DNA of 64,000 nucleotides from Planctomycetia bacterium (GTDB taxonomy: Bacteria; Planctomycetota; Brocadiia; Brocadiales; Brocadiaceae), in the NCBI GenBank assembly GCA_015075005.1, contig JABTVC010000004.1, positions 89,345 through 153,344 on the forward strand. The letters are read 5' to 3'. The notes beneath the pieces were generated by a model, which worked only from the letters and a program-made list of their open reading frames with translations, did not search any database and was not told the origin of the DNA. Each line of letters opens with the position of its first letter. The stretch's first letter is position 1. Made by a program: the position numbers and the translations under genes. Shown in pieces: positions 46,180 through 55,583 of the stretch.

Positions 46180-47085
46180 TTAATTGGCTAACCTACAGAT
46201 ACCTTCTTCTCTGGCTATCTGAAGGGCGTTCTCGAATTCCTCCATGCTGATACGTCGGTTGATTTCCGGATATGCATGGGCAATACCACAGGGACGATAT
46301 TGATCCATAATGTTTACATAGGTATTGGAAGAGATATTTTGGGCAAGAAATTGCATGACCTTGCGAGTCCCCGCCAATCCATGAGGCATAACAAGATGCC
46401 GGACGATAAGCCCCCGCTCTGCAATACCACGTTCGTCTACCACGAGGTCGCCCACTTGCCTGTGCATCTCCCTGATGGCTTTCATAGCCACCAGAGGGTA
46501 GTCACTGGCCTTGCACAATTCGGAGGCAACGTCGTTATCGGAAAATTTAAAATCAGACATATAAATATCAAAAACCCCTTCGAGTAATTGCAAGGTTTCC
46601 ACGAGGTCATAGCCTCCTGTATTATAAACCAGTGGTATGTTCAAGCCGTCCCTTATCGCCATGGGAAGGGCCTCGAGTATTTGTGGTACGACATGGGTGG
46701 GTGTTACAAAGTTGATGTTATGGCAGCCCATATCTTGTAATTCAATCATCATGTGTGCAAGGCGCTCGAAAGAAATATCATATCCTGCGCCGCAGTGACT
46801 GATATCATAATTCTGGCAAAATACACAACCCAAATTGCATGAAGTAATAAAAATAGTTCCTGAGCCATGAGTCCCGACCAAGGGTGACTCTTCACCAAAG
46901 TGCGGATCATAACTGGAAATCTTTGGCAGTTTACCCACCTTACACGTACCGAATTTATTTTCAAACCGGTTGACCTTGCATCGTCGTGGGCATATCTGGC
47001 ACTCTTGTAACAATTTTCGCATCTTTTCAATTCTTTCTTGTAATGTGCCCTTCCTATCCAAATTTATATAACTCGGTTGGTACAT
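46180..47085 (-). CDS. PflA-like radical SAM protein
   Basis: This intact 301-aa radical SAM enzyme lies amid decayed genes. An N-terminal Cys segment (CQICPRRCKVNRFENKFGTC, about residue 29) is followed by the cluster motif CNLGCVFC (near 89) and NINFVTPTHVVPQILEALP. The C-terminal YVNIMDQYRPCGIAH block is typical of a PFL-activase-like family often annotated only as 'radical SAM protein'. It is related to the AmrS-like protein at 9880 but lacks the C-terminal CxxC pairs. The substrate is unknown; a glycyl-radical or peptide activase role is speculation. Confidence 0.88.
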   Translation of the reverse strand: MYQPSYINLDRKGTLQERIEKMRKLLQECQICPRRCKVNRFENKFGTCKVGKLPKISSYDPHFGEESPLVGTHGSGTIFITSCNLGCVFCQNYDISHCGAGYDISFERLAHMMIELQDMGCHNINFVTPTHVVPQILEALPMAIRDGLNIPLVYNTGGYDLVETLQLLEGVFDIYMSDFKFSDNDVASELCKASDYPLVAMKAIREMHRQVGDLVVDERGIAERGLIVRHLVMPHGLAGTRKVMQFLAQNISSNTYVNIMDQYRPCGIAHAYPEINRRISMEEFENALQIAREEGICRLAN

Positions 47086-47261
47086 TGGTTTCTTAGTAAG
47101 AATGTTTTAACATTTTTAGCAAATATGGCACCGATCCCTTGTGGTCGGCATTCTGGCGGGGATATCCACCCCTTAACCCCATATGTGTTAAGTTTAGGAA
47201 TCTACAAATACCACTAACCCCTTGTTTCAAGGTGCCACGGTAAGGGTGTTTGTTTTCCTTT

Positions 47262-47456
47262 AGCCCCGGCGGGGTAGCCTGTTTGTAGCATTAAACAGCA
47301 ATTAATGTATTAGCTCCATAGGAGCGACCTGTTTTTTTGTCAAATAAACACGGAATCCCGTGTTTATTTGACAAAAAAACAGATCGCTCCTATGGAGCTA
47401 ATACATTAATTACTGTTTATTGCTACTACTACAAACAGGCCGCCCCTCCGGGGCTA
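47262..47456. repeat. Long near-perfect inverted repeat of about 195 bp
   Basis: The left arm holds AGCCCCGGCGGGG, CCTGTTTGTAGCA and ATTAATGTATTAGCTCCATA, then TTTTTTTGTCAAATAAACAC. The right arm is the complement in reverse order with few differences, meeting near 47356. It looks like a MITE-type or REP-derived palindrome. GGGGCGATCTGTTTGTAGCA at 58988 is a partial match. Confidence 0.85.
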
Positions 47457-47769
47457 TATTCATATCTGGTGGCATTCGTACCGTTGTAAGTCACAAGGCT
47501 GGCACGGACAAACAGGGTTTGTTCATGCTCACCCGAAAAGCGCTTAACTTAACACGTATGTCCTTAACCCCCGCCAGCGGCGGGCAAAGCTCGCTCTGAG
47601 CGTTCCGACTCGTTCGGGTGAAGATATAATCTTCAATAACTGATACGTTTTGAATTCTAAATTTTATTAATTATAAAGGTAAAATTTGAAATACAAAACA
47701 GATAAATTTATACGTTGCCAAAAAAGTATACAATTTGCTATATTTAAGTAGCTCCTGCATTTATTCGAT
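47457..47769. other. Intergenic region before ftsH with dispersed repeats
   Basis: It contains a GGCACGGACAAAC palindrome (47501-47531), a GCGGCGGG block, then AT-rich DNA leading to ftsH. Promoter elements for ftsH should lie in 47640-47765. No ORF is supported. Confidence 0.6.
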
Positions 47770-49695
47770 ATGATATATTTTAGTTTCTCAATAATGATTA
47801 AAAGACATACCACCAGCATCACGATACTATTTTTACTCTTCCTCTCTGTTCTGACAATACACCGCAATGCATATGCTCTATCCTCAGCATCAGAAAGAAT
47901 TCCTTACAGTGATTTCAAGAAACTGATTCAGCAGGATAAGGTGGAAGAAGTGATTATGGATTCCACGTCTATAAAGGCTATTTTGTGGCCTGAAGAGGAA
48001 CAGCGGGTAAAAAAGAGTATTACAACAATAAAGGTCGAAGACCCGGACCTGATTAAGGAATTGATAGCCCATAACGTAAAATTTTCTGCAACATCGAATA
48101 GCGGATGGGGTCAGGGACTGTTCTTCCTGTGGCTTATTCCCATGATCTTTTTTTTAATCATGATGTCGCGCGCGAGGCGGGGGATGCCCGGGGGCGGGCT
48201 TATGTCCATTGGTAAAAGCCGGGCAAACCTTTACATCGATAAGGATACGGGTGTTACCTTTGATGATGTAGCAGGTGTGGACGAGGCAAAAGAAGAATTA
48301 AAAGAGATCATAGACTATCTTCAAAACCCGCAAAAATATCAACGGTTAGGCGGGAAAATCCCCAAAGGGGTATTACTGGTTGGCCCCACGGGTACAGGCA
48401 AGACGTTGCTTGCCAAGGCAGTTGCAGGGGAAGCAAAGGTACCGTTTTTTTCCATTGGCGGGTCGGGATTTGTCGAGATGTTTGTAGGAGTCGGCGCCGC
48501 ACGCGTTCGTGATTTATTTGCCCAGGCACAGGAAAAAGGCCCATGCATTATATTCATAGATGAGATTGACGCCCTGGGGAAGGTACGGGCCGCATCACCT
48601 GTATCGGGAGGTCATGAGGAACGCGAAAATACCTTAAACCAACTCCTTCTCGAGATGGATGGATTTGATACAAGAAAAGGTGTTATCCTCATGGCAGCGA
48701 CTAACAGACCGGAGGTACTGGATCCTGCCTTACTGAGACCGGGAAGATTCGACAGGCATATCCTGGTAGACAGACCTGATATCAAAGGACGGGAAGAGAT
48801 ATTAAAGGTGCACTGTAAAAATGTAACACTCGGTAAGGACGTAGATATAAAGATCATTGCAGCAAGGACGCCAGGATTTGTCGGGGCAGACCTGGCCAAT
48901 GTAGCTAATGAAGCAGCGCTTCTTGCCGCCCGGGAAGGTAAGGAGGCTGTAGGAATGGACAGTTTTGAAGAGGCCATTAATCGGGGAATTGCCGGACTAG
49001 AGAAGAAAAAGAGGGTCATGAACAAAAAGGAACAAGAGATTATTGCATACCACGAATCTGGTCATGCCCTGGTGGCGGAGTCTGTTCCGGGTGCTGATAA
49101 AGTTCACAGAATTTCCATCATTCCTCGCGGAATCTCTGCCCTTGGATATACGCTGCAGTTGCCGACAGAGGACAGATATTTATTGACGCGGTCTGAATTA
49201 TTGGACCGGCTTGCTGTTCTTTTGGGTGGCCGGGTAGCAGAAGAAATAACATTTCATGAGGTTTCTACCGGTGCACAGAATGACCTTGAACGGGCAACGG
49301 ACATAGCCGTGAGCATGGTTAGGGAATATGGTATGAGTGAAAAAATGGGGCCTATGACATTCCAAAATGGCAGGAGACCACAATTCCTGGATGTGGGGTT
49401 TCGTACGAGCCGGGAATTAAGTGAAGAAGTTTCTAAAGATATTGATAATGAGGTAAAGAAGCTCATCTTCGACACACACGAAAGGGTGAAGGGTATCCTC
49501 GAAGAGAACAAAGACCGCTTAGAAGTCCTGGCAAAACTCCTTTTGAAAAAAGAGGTTATCGAAGGCGAAGAACTCAGGAAGATTATTTCTGAGACGGCCC
49601 TGAGTCCAAAAAAGGCGCCTTCTGCTTATGATGATATCTCGAAAAAGAAACCGAATCCGGTCTTCGATCGTATGGTAATCTCACCCGTGCAGTAA
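47770..49695 (+). CDS. ftsH: ATP-dependent zinc metalloprotease FtsH
   Basis: This 641-aa membrane AAA+ protease degrades damaged membrane and regulatory proteins. Two membrane segments (about 15-33 and 115-132) flank a small extracytoplasmic domain. The AAA core has Walker A GPTGTGKT (205-212), Walker B IIFIDEIDALG, the pore loop FVEM and the second region of homology ATNRPEVLDPALLRPGRFDR. The zinc site HESGH is at 428-432, with the third ligand region ENDLERAT-like (AQNDLERATD). Start at 47770 or the next Met (47794); no strong ribosome-binding site supports either. Its 3' end overlaps the convergent gene by 70 nt. Confidence 0.95.
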   Translation: MIYFSFSIMIKRHTTSITILFLLFLSVLTIHRNAYALSSASERIPYSDFKKLIQQDKVEEVIMDSTSIKAILWPEEEQRVKKSITTIKVEDPDLIKELIAHNVKFSATSNSGWGQGLFFLWLIPMIFFLIMMSRARRGMPGGGLMSIGKSRANLYIDKDTGVTFDDVAGVDEAKEELKEIIDYLQNPQKYQRLGGKIPKGVLLVGPTGTGKTLLAKAVAGEAKVPFFSIGGSGFVEMFVGVGAARVRDLFAQAQEKGPCIIFIDEIDALGKVRAASPVSGGHEERENTLNQLLLEMDGFDTRKGVILMAATNRPEVLDPALLRPGRFDRHILVDRPDIKGREEILKVHCKNVTLGKDVDIKIIAARTPGFVGADLANVANEAALLAAREGKEAVGMDSFEEAINRGIAGLEKKKRVMNKKEQEIIAYHESGHALVAESVPGADKVHRISIIPRGISALGYTLQLPTEDRYLLTRSELLDRLAVLLGGRVAEEITFHEVSTGAQNDLERATDIAVSMVREYGMSEKMGPMTFQNGRRPQFLDVGFRTSRELSEEVSKDIDNEVKKLIFDTHERVKGILEENKDRLEVLAKLLLKKEVIEGEELRKIISETALSPKKAPSAYDDISKKKPNPVFDRMVISPVQ

Positions 49696-50351
49696 AAATA
49701 ACGGCCTGGAGGTAAATTTAGCCTCCTGAGACCTACGTTATCGGCAATTTTAGCGTAAGTATCTTCCGCCCTGTTTAAAACATATTTTTGTGAAGGATAA
49801 AAGAGTATACTCCCTAACGAGCCTTTTGAATCCACACGATAAAGCGTCTTTCCTATCACCAGAGGATTATCTATCTGGAAGTCAATAATTTTCATAGCCT
49901 GACCCTTCAGTACGGTTGGCGTACCTTTTACATAAAATCGCCTTTCCTTACTGCTGCTTTCAAAATAAAATTCCGCCTTGTTAATTTTTTCGTAATCACT
50001 GTCACCCACGGCAAAGAGGCCACCCGTTTGCGGTATTTTCCATAGCACAATATCGTCCAGGGAAAGATCGGTTTTTTCGTCAAGGGATAATGGTATATAT
50101 ACCGGAACATATCCTTCCTTACGAAAGGTAAGCTTAATATTGACAGGATTATAAGCAACGGAAAATATCCCCGTTGTGTCAGACGTAGTTTTAGATTTTG
50201 ATCCATCAGAGAGGGCTTCGATATTTGCAAAAGAAAGGGGTTTCCCAAAACCATCCACAACCCTACCGCGGAGAGTTCCGGTTTCAAAGGCGTGCAAGGT
50301 ATTTGAAACAAAAAGTATAGCAAGTACTGAAACGCATATTTTTCTCAACAT
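49626..50351 (-). CDS. Exported protein with carboxypeptidase-regulatory-like domain
   Basis: This 241-aa protein has a signal peptide (MLRKICVSVLAILFVSNTLHA). An N-terminal Ig-like CarboxypepD_reg domain follows (GTLRGRVVDGFGKPLSFANI...TTSDTTGIFSVAY, about 25-100), as in TonB-receptor plugs and surface proteins. The rest (about 100-241) is a beta-rich region with no recognised family. Its last 70 nt overlap the end of ftsH on the other strand, a true convergent overlap if both stops are right. It is likely periplasmic or surface-bound. Confidence 0.8.
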   Translation of the reverse strand: MLRKICVSVLAILFVSNTLHAFETGTLRGRVVDGFGKPLSFANIEALSDGSKSKTTSDTTGIFSVAYNPVNIKLTFRKEGYVPVYIPLSLDEKTDLSLDDIVLWKIPQTGGLFAVGDSDYEKINKAEFYFESSSKERRFYVKGTPTVLKGQAMKIIDFQIDNPLVIGKTLYRVDSKGSLGSILFYPSQKYVLNRAEDTYAKIADNVGLRRLNLPPGRYFYCTGEITIRSKTGFGFFFEISS

Positions 50352-50398
50352 TTTTTCTCTATTCCTTATTTTGATGTTTTATAAAGATTTGCAACTTT

Positions 50399-50737
50399 TT
50401 AAAAATAATACCATAAAATAGATGTGTAACAAATTACAGGTATACTTGTCAAACATTTTAAAAACTTATCGATGATTACCGGAAAATAATTTAATTTACA
50501 AATACTGTCAGCCGGAGATATGCACAGGCAAGTGCCAGTTAGGCCAGAAAAGATATAGCCAGGAGACAAACGAGAATCAGCAGGAACAGAAATGTCAGGC
50601 CATATTTGGCAATGATATATGGCCACCAGATCAGCTCACCGCTGCCCTGAGCAAGGGCCATCCATACGATCCCCGGCCCTAACGCAGTTCACCATCCGGG
50701 GAAACGCGGTACCGGTTTGCGCACAAGTGATGCGAAT
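50399..50737. other. Interval between exported-protein gene and M48 remnant
   Basis: Apart from the small membrane ORF listed separately, nothing was recognised here. The DNA near 50640-50740 is GC-richer than the surroundings. Confidence 0.45.
50539..50661 (-). CDS. Possible 40-aa single-pass membrane protein
   Basis: ATG at 50661 gives MALAQGSGELIWWPYIIAKY, then GLTFLFLLILVCLLAISFLA and a stop. The second half is one clear membrane helix, with aromatic residues just before it. It lies 77 nt after the M48 peptidase remnant on the same strand. There is no good ribosome-binding site and no family, so it could be chance. The codon pattern and hydrophobic helix are the only support. Confidence 0.35.
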   Translation of the reverse strand: MALAQGSGELIWWPYIIAKYGLTFLFLLILVCLLAISFLA

Positions 50738-52036
50738 TTATTTCCGGCCATGCTGTCCCCGTTCTGTTGCAGATTCATTATCGTGTGACAATCCATGGAG
50801 ATACCGGATCCTCTCCAGAATTGGCGGGTGCGAGTAATAGATGCCAGCATAAAGAGGGTGGGGATAAAGACTGGTGAGATTCTCCTTTGAGAGTTTTACA
50901 AGGGCGCTTACCATACTTTCAGCATCCTTCGTGAGTTCATACGAAGCTTTGTCCGCCTGCCTCTCATGCCTTCTCATCAAATAGCTTATACATGGCGTAA
51001 ACGGTAGCGAGATAATTCCGGCGAGGAAGGCAAGGATTAAAATTTTTACAAACATTGTATCTGTATGCATGCGAAAGAGTGTTATCAGGACATCGCTCTG
51101 TATAATTTTGAACGAGAGATAGAGGGCGATAAATAAGAATACTTCAAATAATACGATAGTTTTCAACATATGCTTTTTCTTCCAGTGCCCTATCTCGTGT
51201 GCCAGTATAGCGACGGTTTCATTGTGGCTCATGCTTGCGAGCAGGGTATCGTAAAGGACAATCCTCTTTGTTTTTCCTATACCCGTAAAATAGGCGTTGG
51301 TGTGTTTGCTTCTCTTTGACGCATCCACCCGGAGAATCCTGCTTGCGAGAATACCTGCCTTTGCTGTTAATTTCATAATCCTTTCTTTCAGAGATTCATC
51401 TTCAATAGGGGTAAATTTATTAAAGAGAGGTTCTATAACAGCAGGAGATATATACATCATCACGATACTGAAAATAAAGAAAAAACCCATACATCAGAGC
51501 CACCAGTACTGAGGGCTACACTGAATGAGCCAGAACCCTGCGCATGTTATCAGAGACGTCATGACTGTTGAAATCAGGAGTTTTTAAGAAGTCAGACACC
51601 CATAGCCGCAATGTCATGGTATTGAATCCATATTTATTCTCTATCTTAAAGGTGCTATAAAGACTGAAGGGGATGGAGAGAAATTCTGTGCAGTAGGATA
51701 AGAGCAAAAAGAAGAGCCATCCCGAGACAACAAATGGCAGTCCTCGTAGCGAAATCCAGGAATTATAGATATTCAGCAGGCCACAAAAGATAAATATGAT
51801 CGTGACGACATTGCTGAATATCGACGAAATAAAACTGAAATGGGTTTTTTCGGTTTCGTAGTCTATTGTTTTTCTTAGCAGCGATTCATCTATATTCCCT
51901 ATAAATTCGGGTGGGATAGATACGCCGGCTTTCCTCATGTGTCTGAGATTGAGATACTGAATTGTATATTCAAATATCTCTTTACAGATGTAAATACAAA
52001 TGATGAAAATGAGATAGGTGCTCAGGATAAACCCAT
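50738..52036 (-). pseudogene. M48 family CAAX-protease-like (Ste24) gene, broken
   Basis: The N-terminal part (51516 up to about 52036) reads ILSTYLIFIICIYICKEIFE, then YLNLRHMRKAGVSIPPEFIG and KTIDYETEKTHFSF, with several membrane helices. After MRRVLA the frame changes to IQCSPQYWWL, meets a TGA (51496-51494) where homologues have Trp, and continues with CMGFFFIFSIVMMYISP. The peptidase part has the zinc site AILAHEIGHWKKKH and RRHERQADKASYEL. No clean start codon is in frame at the 5' end. One frameshift plus one nonsense codon suggest loss of function. The family removes C-terminal peptides or degrades membrane proteins. Confidence 0.82.
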
Positions 52037-52278
52037 TTCTTTTTCTTGATTAAATCCAAACTTTCAATTTTCCCGTATTATTTGACCATACAAAACCAGG
52101 GTGGTGCAATAGGAATTTTATATTTTTTGCTTGAGATACGTTACTATATCATGTTATATACATACTATTTAATAATGTCCGTTTCCACGTATCGAATAAA
52201 AAACATTACGACAATGGCAAACCCTGGGCAATCAGGGGACGCAAAGTAAAGGGTCTTTAGAAGCAGGTTAATCGGCTT

Positions 52279-52407
52279 GCCGTTTAAACCGTTTAAACCG
52301 TTTAAACTGCTTACACGGCTTGAACTGCTTAAACCGTTTAAACGGTTCTTTGAGAGCCTTACCTGCCGAAGATGTTTCATGGAATATCTTTGCAGTAAGG
52401 CTTTTTA
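52279..52407 (+). repeat. Structured repeat element, copy B, in the pirin leader
   Basis: Repeated CCGTTTAAAC words (52279-52345) lead into AACCGTTTAAACGGTTC, then AGCCTTACcTGC-CGAAGATGTT...TATCTTT-GCAGTAAGGCT and TTTTTATTT. It ends 4 nt before the GGAGG of the pirin gene. It shares its order, stem and loop words with copy A at 35283-35392. Its place makes a regulatory leader or attenuator plausible. Confidence 0.7.
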
Positions 52408-52421
52408 TTTGGAGGTACACC

Positions 52422-53336
52422 ATGACTGAAACGAGAAAGATCCGCAAGGTCTTCAAAAGTAAACCTACGACCGAAGGAGCTGGTGTTCACCTTAAACGTG
52501 CATTGGGACATAGCCAGGTTCCGCTGTTTGACCCCTTTTTACTCCTGGACGATTTCCGCTCAAGCAATTCTGAGGATTATATCAAGGGTTTCCCATGGCA
52601 CCCGCATCGTGGAATCGAGACAATCACCTATGTGCTTCGCGGGGATGTAGAACACGGAGACAGCATGGGGAATAAGGGCATTATATCGTCTGGCGATATA
52701 CAATGGATGACCGCTGGAAGCGGGATCGTACACCAGGAAATGCCCAAAGGGGATTCAGATGGCGTGATGTTTGGATTTCAACTTTGGGCAAATCTCCCTA
52801 AATCCCACAAGATGATGGAGCCTCGTTATCAGGATCTGAAAAGCGGACAAATCCCGGAAGTAATGCTTGCGAATGGCACAAAAGTCAGGGTTATATGCGG
52901 TAAAGCTGGTGGCAAACAAGGACCTGTTCGGGATATTATCACCGACCCGGAATACCTCGATATAACAGTTCCAGCCCGTTCAGAATTCATACACCTGACA
53001 AAACGCGGACACACCGTTTTTGCGTACGTCATTGATGGTAAGGGATACTTTTACAAGGAAAAGATACCGTTTTCCTACGAGATCGAAGGAGTCAACTATT
53101 TCGACATTCAAAGGGATCCCTTCGTGGGTAACGAGACCCTCGTCCTGTTTGATGACGGCGATCAGATGATGGTCTCAACGGAAGGCGAAGCCGTCAGGCT
53201 CCTGCTTATATCTGGCAAGCCCATTGGTGAACCGGTAGCATGGCACGGCCCTATTGTGATGAATACGGAGGCTGAACTACGGATCGCTTTTGAAGAGTAC
53301 CACAATGGCACGTTTATTAAGCATAAGAGAGTTTAA
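52422..53336 (+). CDS. Pirin-family protein (bicupin)
   Basis: This 304-aa protein starts at the ATG at 52422, preceded by GGAGG. A longer frame from 52320 is only translated repeat element. The N-terminal cupin holds FLLLDDFRSSNSEDYIKGFP and WHPHRGIETITYVLRGDVEH (metal His-His), then GDIQWMTAGSGIVHQEMP (His and Glu), the pirin metal site. The C-terminal cupin is present (VAYVIDGKGYF-like FAYVIDGKGYF). Bacterial pirins act as quercetinase-like oxygenases or redox-sensitive regulators. The role here is unknown. wrbA follows on the same strand, which suggests a stress-linked pair. Confidence 0.93.
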   Translation: MTETRKIRKVFKSKPTTEGAGVHLKRALGHSQVPLFDPFLLLDDFRSSNSEDYIKGFPWHPHRGIETITYVLRGDVEHGDSMGNKGIISSGDIQWMTAGSGIVHQEMPKGDSDGVMFGFQLWANLPKSHKMMEPRYQDLKSGQIPEVMLANGTKVRVICGKAGGKQGPVRDIITDPEYLDITVPARSEFIHLTKRGHTVFAYVIDGKGYFYKEKIPFSYEIEGVNYFDIQRDPFVGNETLVLFDDGDQMMVSTEGEAVRLLLISGKPIGEPVAWHGPIVMNTEAELRIAFEEYHNGTFIKHKRV

Positions 53337-53441
53337 TTCTCAGGTAACACAATACTGAAAGGCTAATCAATAAGGGAAAAATCTGACATGGTTACATTCG
53401 CAATGTAACTTTTCAGGCAATTTTAATAGGAGGAGGAATTT

Positions 53442-54050
53442 ATGAAAGTACTTATTGTCTACTACAGCACCTACGGCAATGTATATAAAATGACAAAATT
53501 CGTGGAAGAGGGAGTCAGGGAGGTTAAGGGCGCGGAGCCTCTGGTTCGCAAAGTTCCCGAATTGATTCCTTCATCTGTCATTGAGTCCCGGGAGGATATG
53601 AAGGCGGGTAGGGAAATGCAGAAAGACGTTCCGCTGGTTACCCTGGACGACTTCAAGGCAGCAGGGGCCATTGCTTTCGGGACACCGACAAGGTTTGGAA
53701 ATGTATCAGCACAATTGAAAAACCAGATTGATCAACTAACCTCATTATGGCTTGCGGGGGAGCTGGAAGGCAAACCAGCCGGCATCTTTGTCTCTACAGC
53801 GAGTCTTCATGGAGGACAGGAGACGACGATCCTTACCCTGATGGGGCCATTGCTGCATCTCGGTATGATCCTTGTGGGTGTGCCTTACTCAGTTAAAGAG
53901 CTTTTTTCGACACAAGGCGGGGGTTCCCCATATGGACCTGGTCATATTGCGGGAGTTGACAGTAAACGGGAAATTGACCAGCAGGAAGCGGTAATTTGCC
54001 GTGCTTTTGGGCGTAGACTCGCGGAGGTTGGTCTGAGTCTGCAAAAGTAG
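53442..54050 (+). CDS. wrbA: NAD(P)H:quinone oxidoreductase WrbA
   Basis: This 202-aa flavodoxin-like FMN enzyme reduces quinones by two electrons, avoiding semiquinones. The FMN loop IVYYSTYGNVYKMTKFV is at residues 4-20. GAIAFGTPTRFGNVSAQLKN and STASLHGGQETTILTLMGPL are WrbA signatures, as is GGGSPYGPGHIAG. GGAGGAGG stands 7 nt before the ATG. It is tetrameric and cytosolic in characterised cases. It is downstream of pirin and upstream of the B12 radical SAM gene. Confidence 0.95.
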   Translation: MKVLIVYYSTYGNVYKMTKFVEEGVREVKGAEPLVRKVPELIPSSVIESREDMKAGREMQKDVPLVTLDDFKAAGAIAFGTPTRFGNVSAQLKNQIDQLTSLWLAGELEGKPAGIFVSTASLHGGQETTILTLMGPLLHLGMILVGVPYSVKELFSTQGGGSPYGPGHIAGVDSKREIDQQEAVICRAFGRRLAEVGLSLQK

Positions 54051-54095
54051 TAATGGCATGAATTCCACGATAATGGTCTGTGTCGTTTTTGTCAT

Positions 54096-55523
54096 GTGAG
54101 TAGTCTTATCGGTATTACCAATCGTTACTGGGGCCCTGGACCGGTTATGCCTATTGGTGCATGCCTGGTTGCAGAGGCAGCTGAGCGGGCCGGCCACCGG
54201 GTCAGGGTATTGGACTTAATGTTTGCAAAAGACCCCCTGCGTGCCCTTACGTCAGAATTGAGCAAAACAGACCCCCGGGTAATAGGTCTTTCCGTACGGA
54301 ATATTGACAACAACGACATGCAAAATCCCGTGGCGTTCTTCAAGGATCTGAAACCGATGATAACGGCAATTCGCAGCACGACACGGGCGACTGTCGTGCT
54401 CGGAGGCGCTGCGGTTTCAGTTATGCCCGAAGAATTGCTTCGCTACACGGGGACAGATTGGGCCGTACTGGGAGACGGAGAGGTTGTTTTCCCTCAGTTA
54501 CTGGCGTCACTTTCAGACGGTGAGCTGCCAAATGAAGTACCTGGTATTGCATGGTTTCAGGATAATATTTTCAGAAAAAATACGGGTTACATCGCCCGTT
54601 TTTCGGACGGCTATCTTGCTCCCGATTTTCATCGATGGATTCATGTACATGATTATCTGTCCAGGCTATCGACTATTCCCATTCAAACAAAACTTGGATG
54701 CCACTTCAAATGCGTGTACTGTACTTACCGGAAAATCGAGGGAGATGATTATCGTTTGTGCGATCCCCTCCGCGTGGTCGATACGATTAAGAATCTTGCT
54801 GCCAGAGGGCTTCGTGATATTGAATTTGTTGACAATGTATTTAATTCTCCTTATGATCATGCATTAGCTATATGTAAAGGCCTTGCGCGAGTCCGGCCTG
54901 ATGTTCGTCTCCAGAGCCTTGAGTTGAATCCCCTTTTCATAGATGACATACTCCTTACAGCTATGGAAGAGGCTGGTTTTGTCGGCGTTGGCATTACCGT
55001 TGAAAGTGCATCAGATGTTGTCCTGAACGGGTTACAAAAAGGCTTTACCGTTGAACATGTACAGAAAGCAGCCGAGGTTGTCCGGCGTCATCCATTGCCC
55101 TGCCTGTGGATATTCATGCTGGGAGGACCGGGCGAGACAAAGGAAACCGTACAGGATACGTTACGCTTTGCAGATCAATGCATACGTACGAAAGACGTAG
55201 TGTTTTTCAATGTAGGGATACGGGTATATCCAGGGACGGAACTTGAGCGTAGTGCGCGGAGCGAAGGAGTTCTGGCGCTACCTCCGGAAGAAATGCTGGA
55301 GCCGGTGTTTTACATTTCTCCCGCCCTTGATCTTGATTGGTTAGCAAACACCCTGCACAATGCCCTGGCTACACACATGAACTATGTCGACTCAAAGATC
55401 ATTGGTCTTTCCTTTCTGCCCACCCTGAATCGGCTGGGATATAGAATCGGAATTACGCCTCCCCTTTGGAGACATACCCGTTTTATCCGGCGGGGACTCA
55501 GGCTTTTTGGAATGGATGTATAA
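54096..55523 (+). CDS. B12-binding-domain radical SAM protein
   Basis: This 475-aa protein starts at GTG 54096 (MSSLIGITNRYWGPGPVMPI). Residues about 1-150 form a cobalamin-binding-like domain (LVAEAAERAGHRVRVLDLMF, VLGGAAVSVMPEELLRY, DWAVLGDGE). The radical SAM core has CHFKCVYC near residue 203, FVDNVFN, and GVGITVESASDVVLNGLQKG. The C-terminal third includes MLGGPGETKETVQDTLRFAD. Members methylate unactivated carbons or rearrange carbon skeletons, often in natural-product or lipid pathways. The type III polyketide synthase gene follows after 57 nt on the same strand, so a joint pathway is likely. Confidence 0.9.
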   Translation: MSSLIGITNRYWGPGPVMPIGACLVAEAAERAGHRVRVLDLMFAKDPLRALTSELSKTDPRVIGLSVRNIDNNDMQNPVAFFKDLKPMITAIRSTTRATVVLGGAAVSVMPEELLRYTGTDWAVLGDGEVVFPQLLASLSDGELPNEVPGIAWFQDNIFRKNTGYIARFSDGYLAPDFHRWIHVHDYLSRLSTIPIQTKLGCHFKCVYCTYRKIEGDDYRLCDPLRVVDTIKNLAARGLRDIEFVDNVFNSPYDHALAICKGLARVRPDVRLQSLELNPLFIDDILLTAMEEAGFVGVGITVESASDVVLNGLQKGFTVEHVQKAAEVVRRHPLPCLWIFMLGGPGETKETVQDTLRFADQCIRTKDVVFFNVGIRVYPGTELERSARSEGVLALPPEEMLEPVFYISPALDLDWLANTLHNALATHMNYVDSKIIGLSFLPTLNRLGYRIGITPPLWRHTRFIRRGLRLFGMDV

Positions 55524-55583
55524 GATACAAAAGGTAGCAAACATACAAAGGCACAAGGGACACAAAGGAAGAATGATATTTTG

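Noticed and set aside
52320..52421. 34-residue extension of pirin
   Set aside because: It is translated repeat element B; the ATG at 52422 has a GGAGG and gives the normal pirin start.
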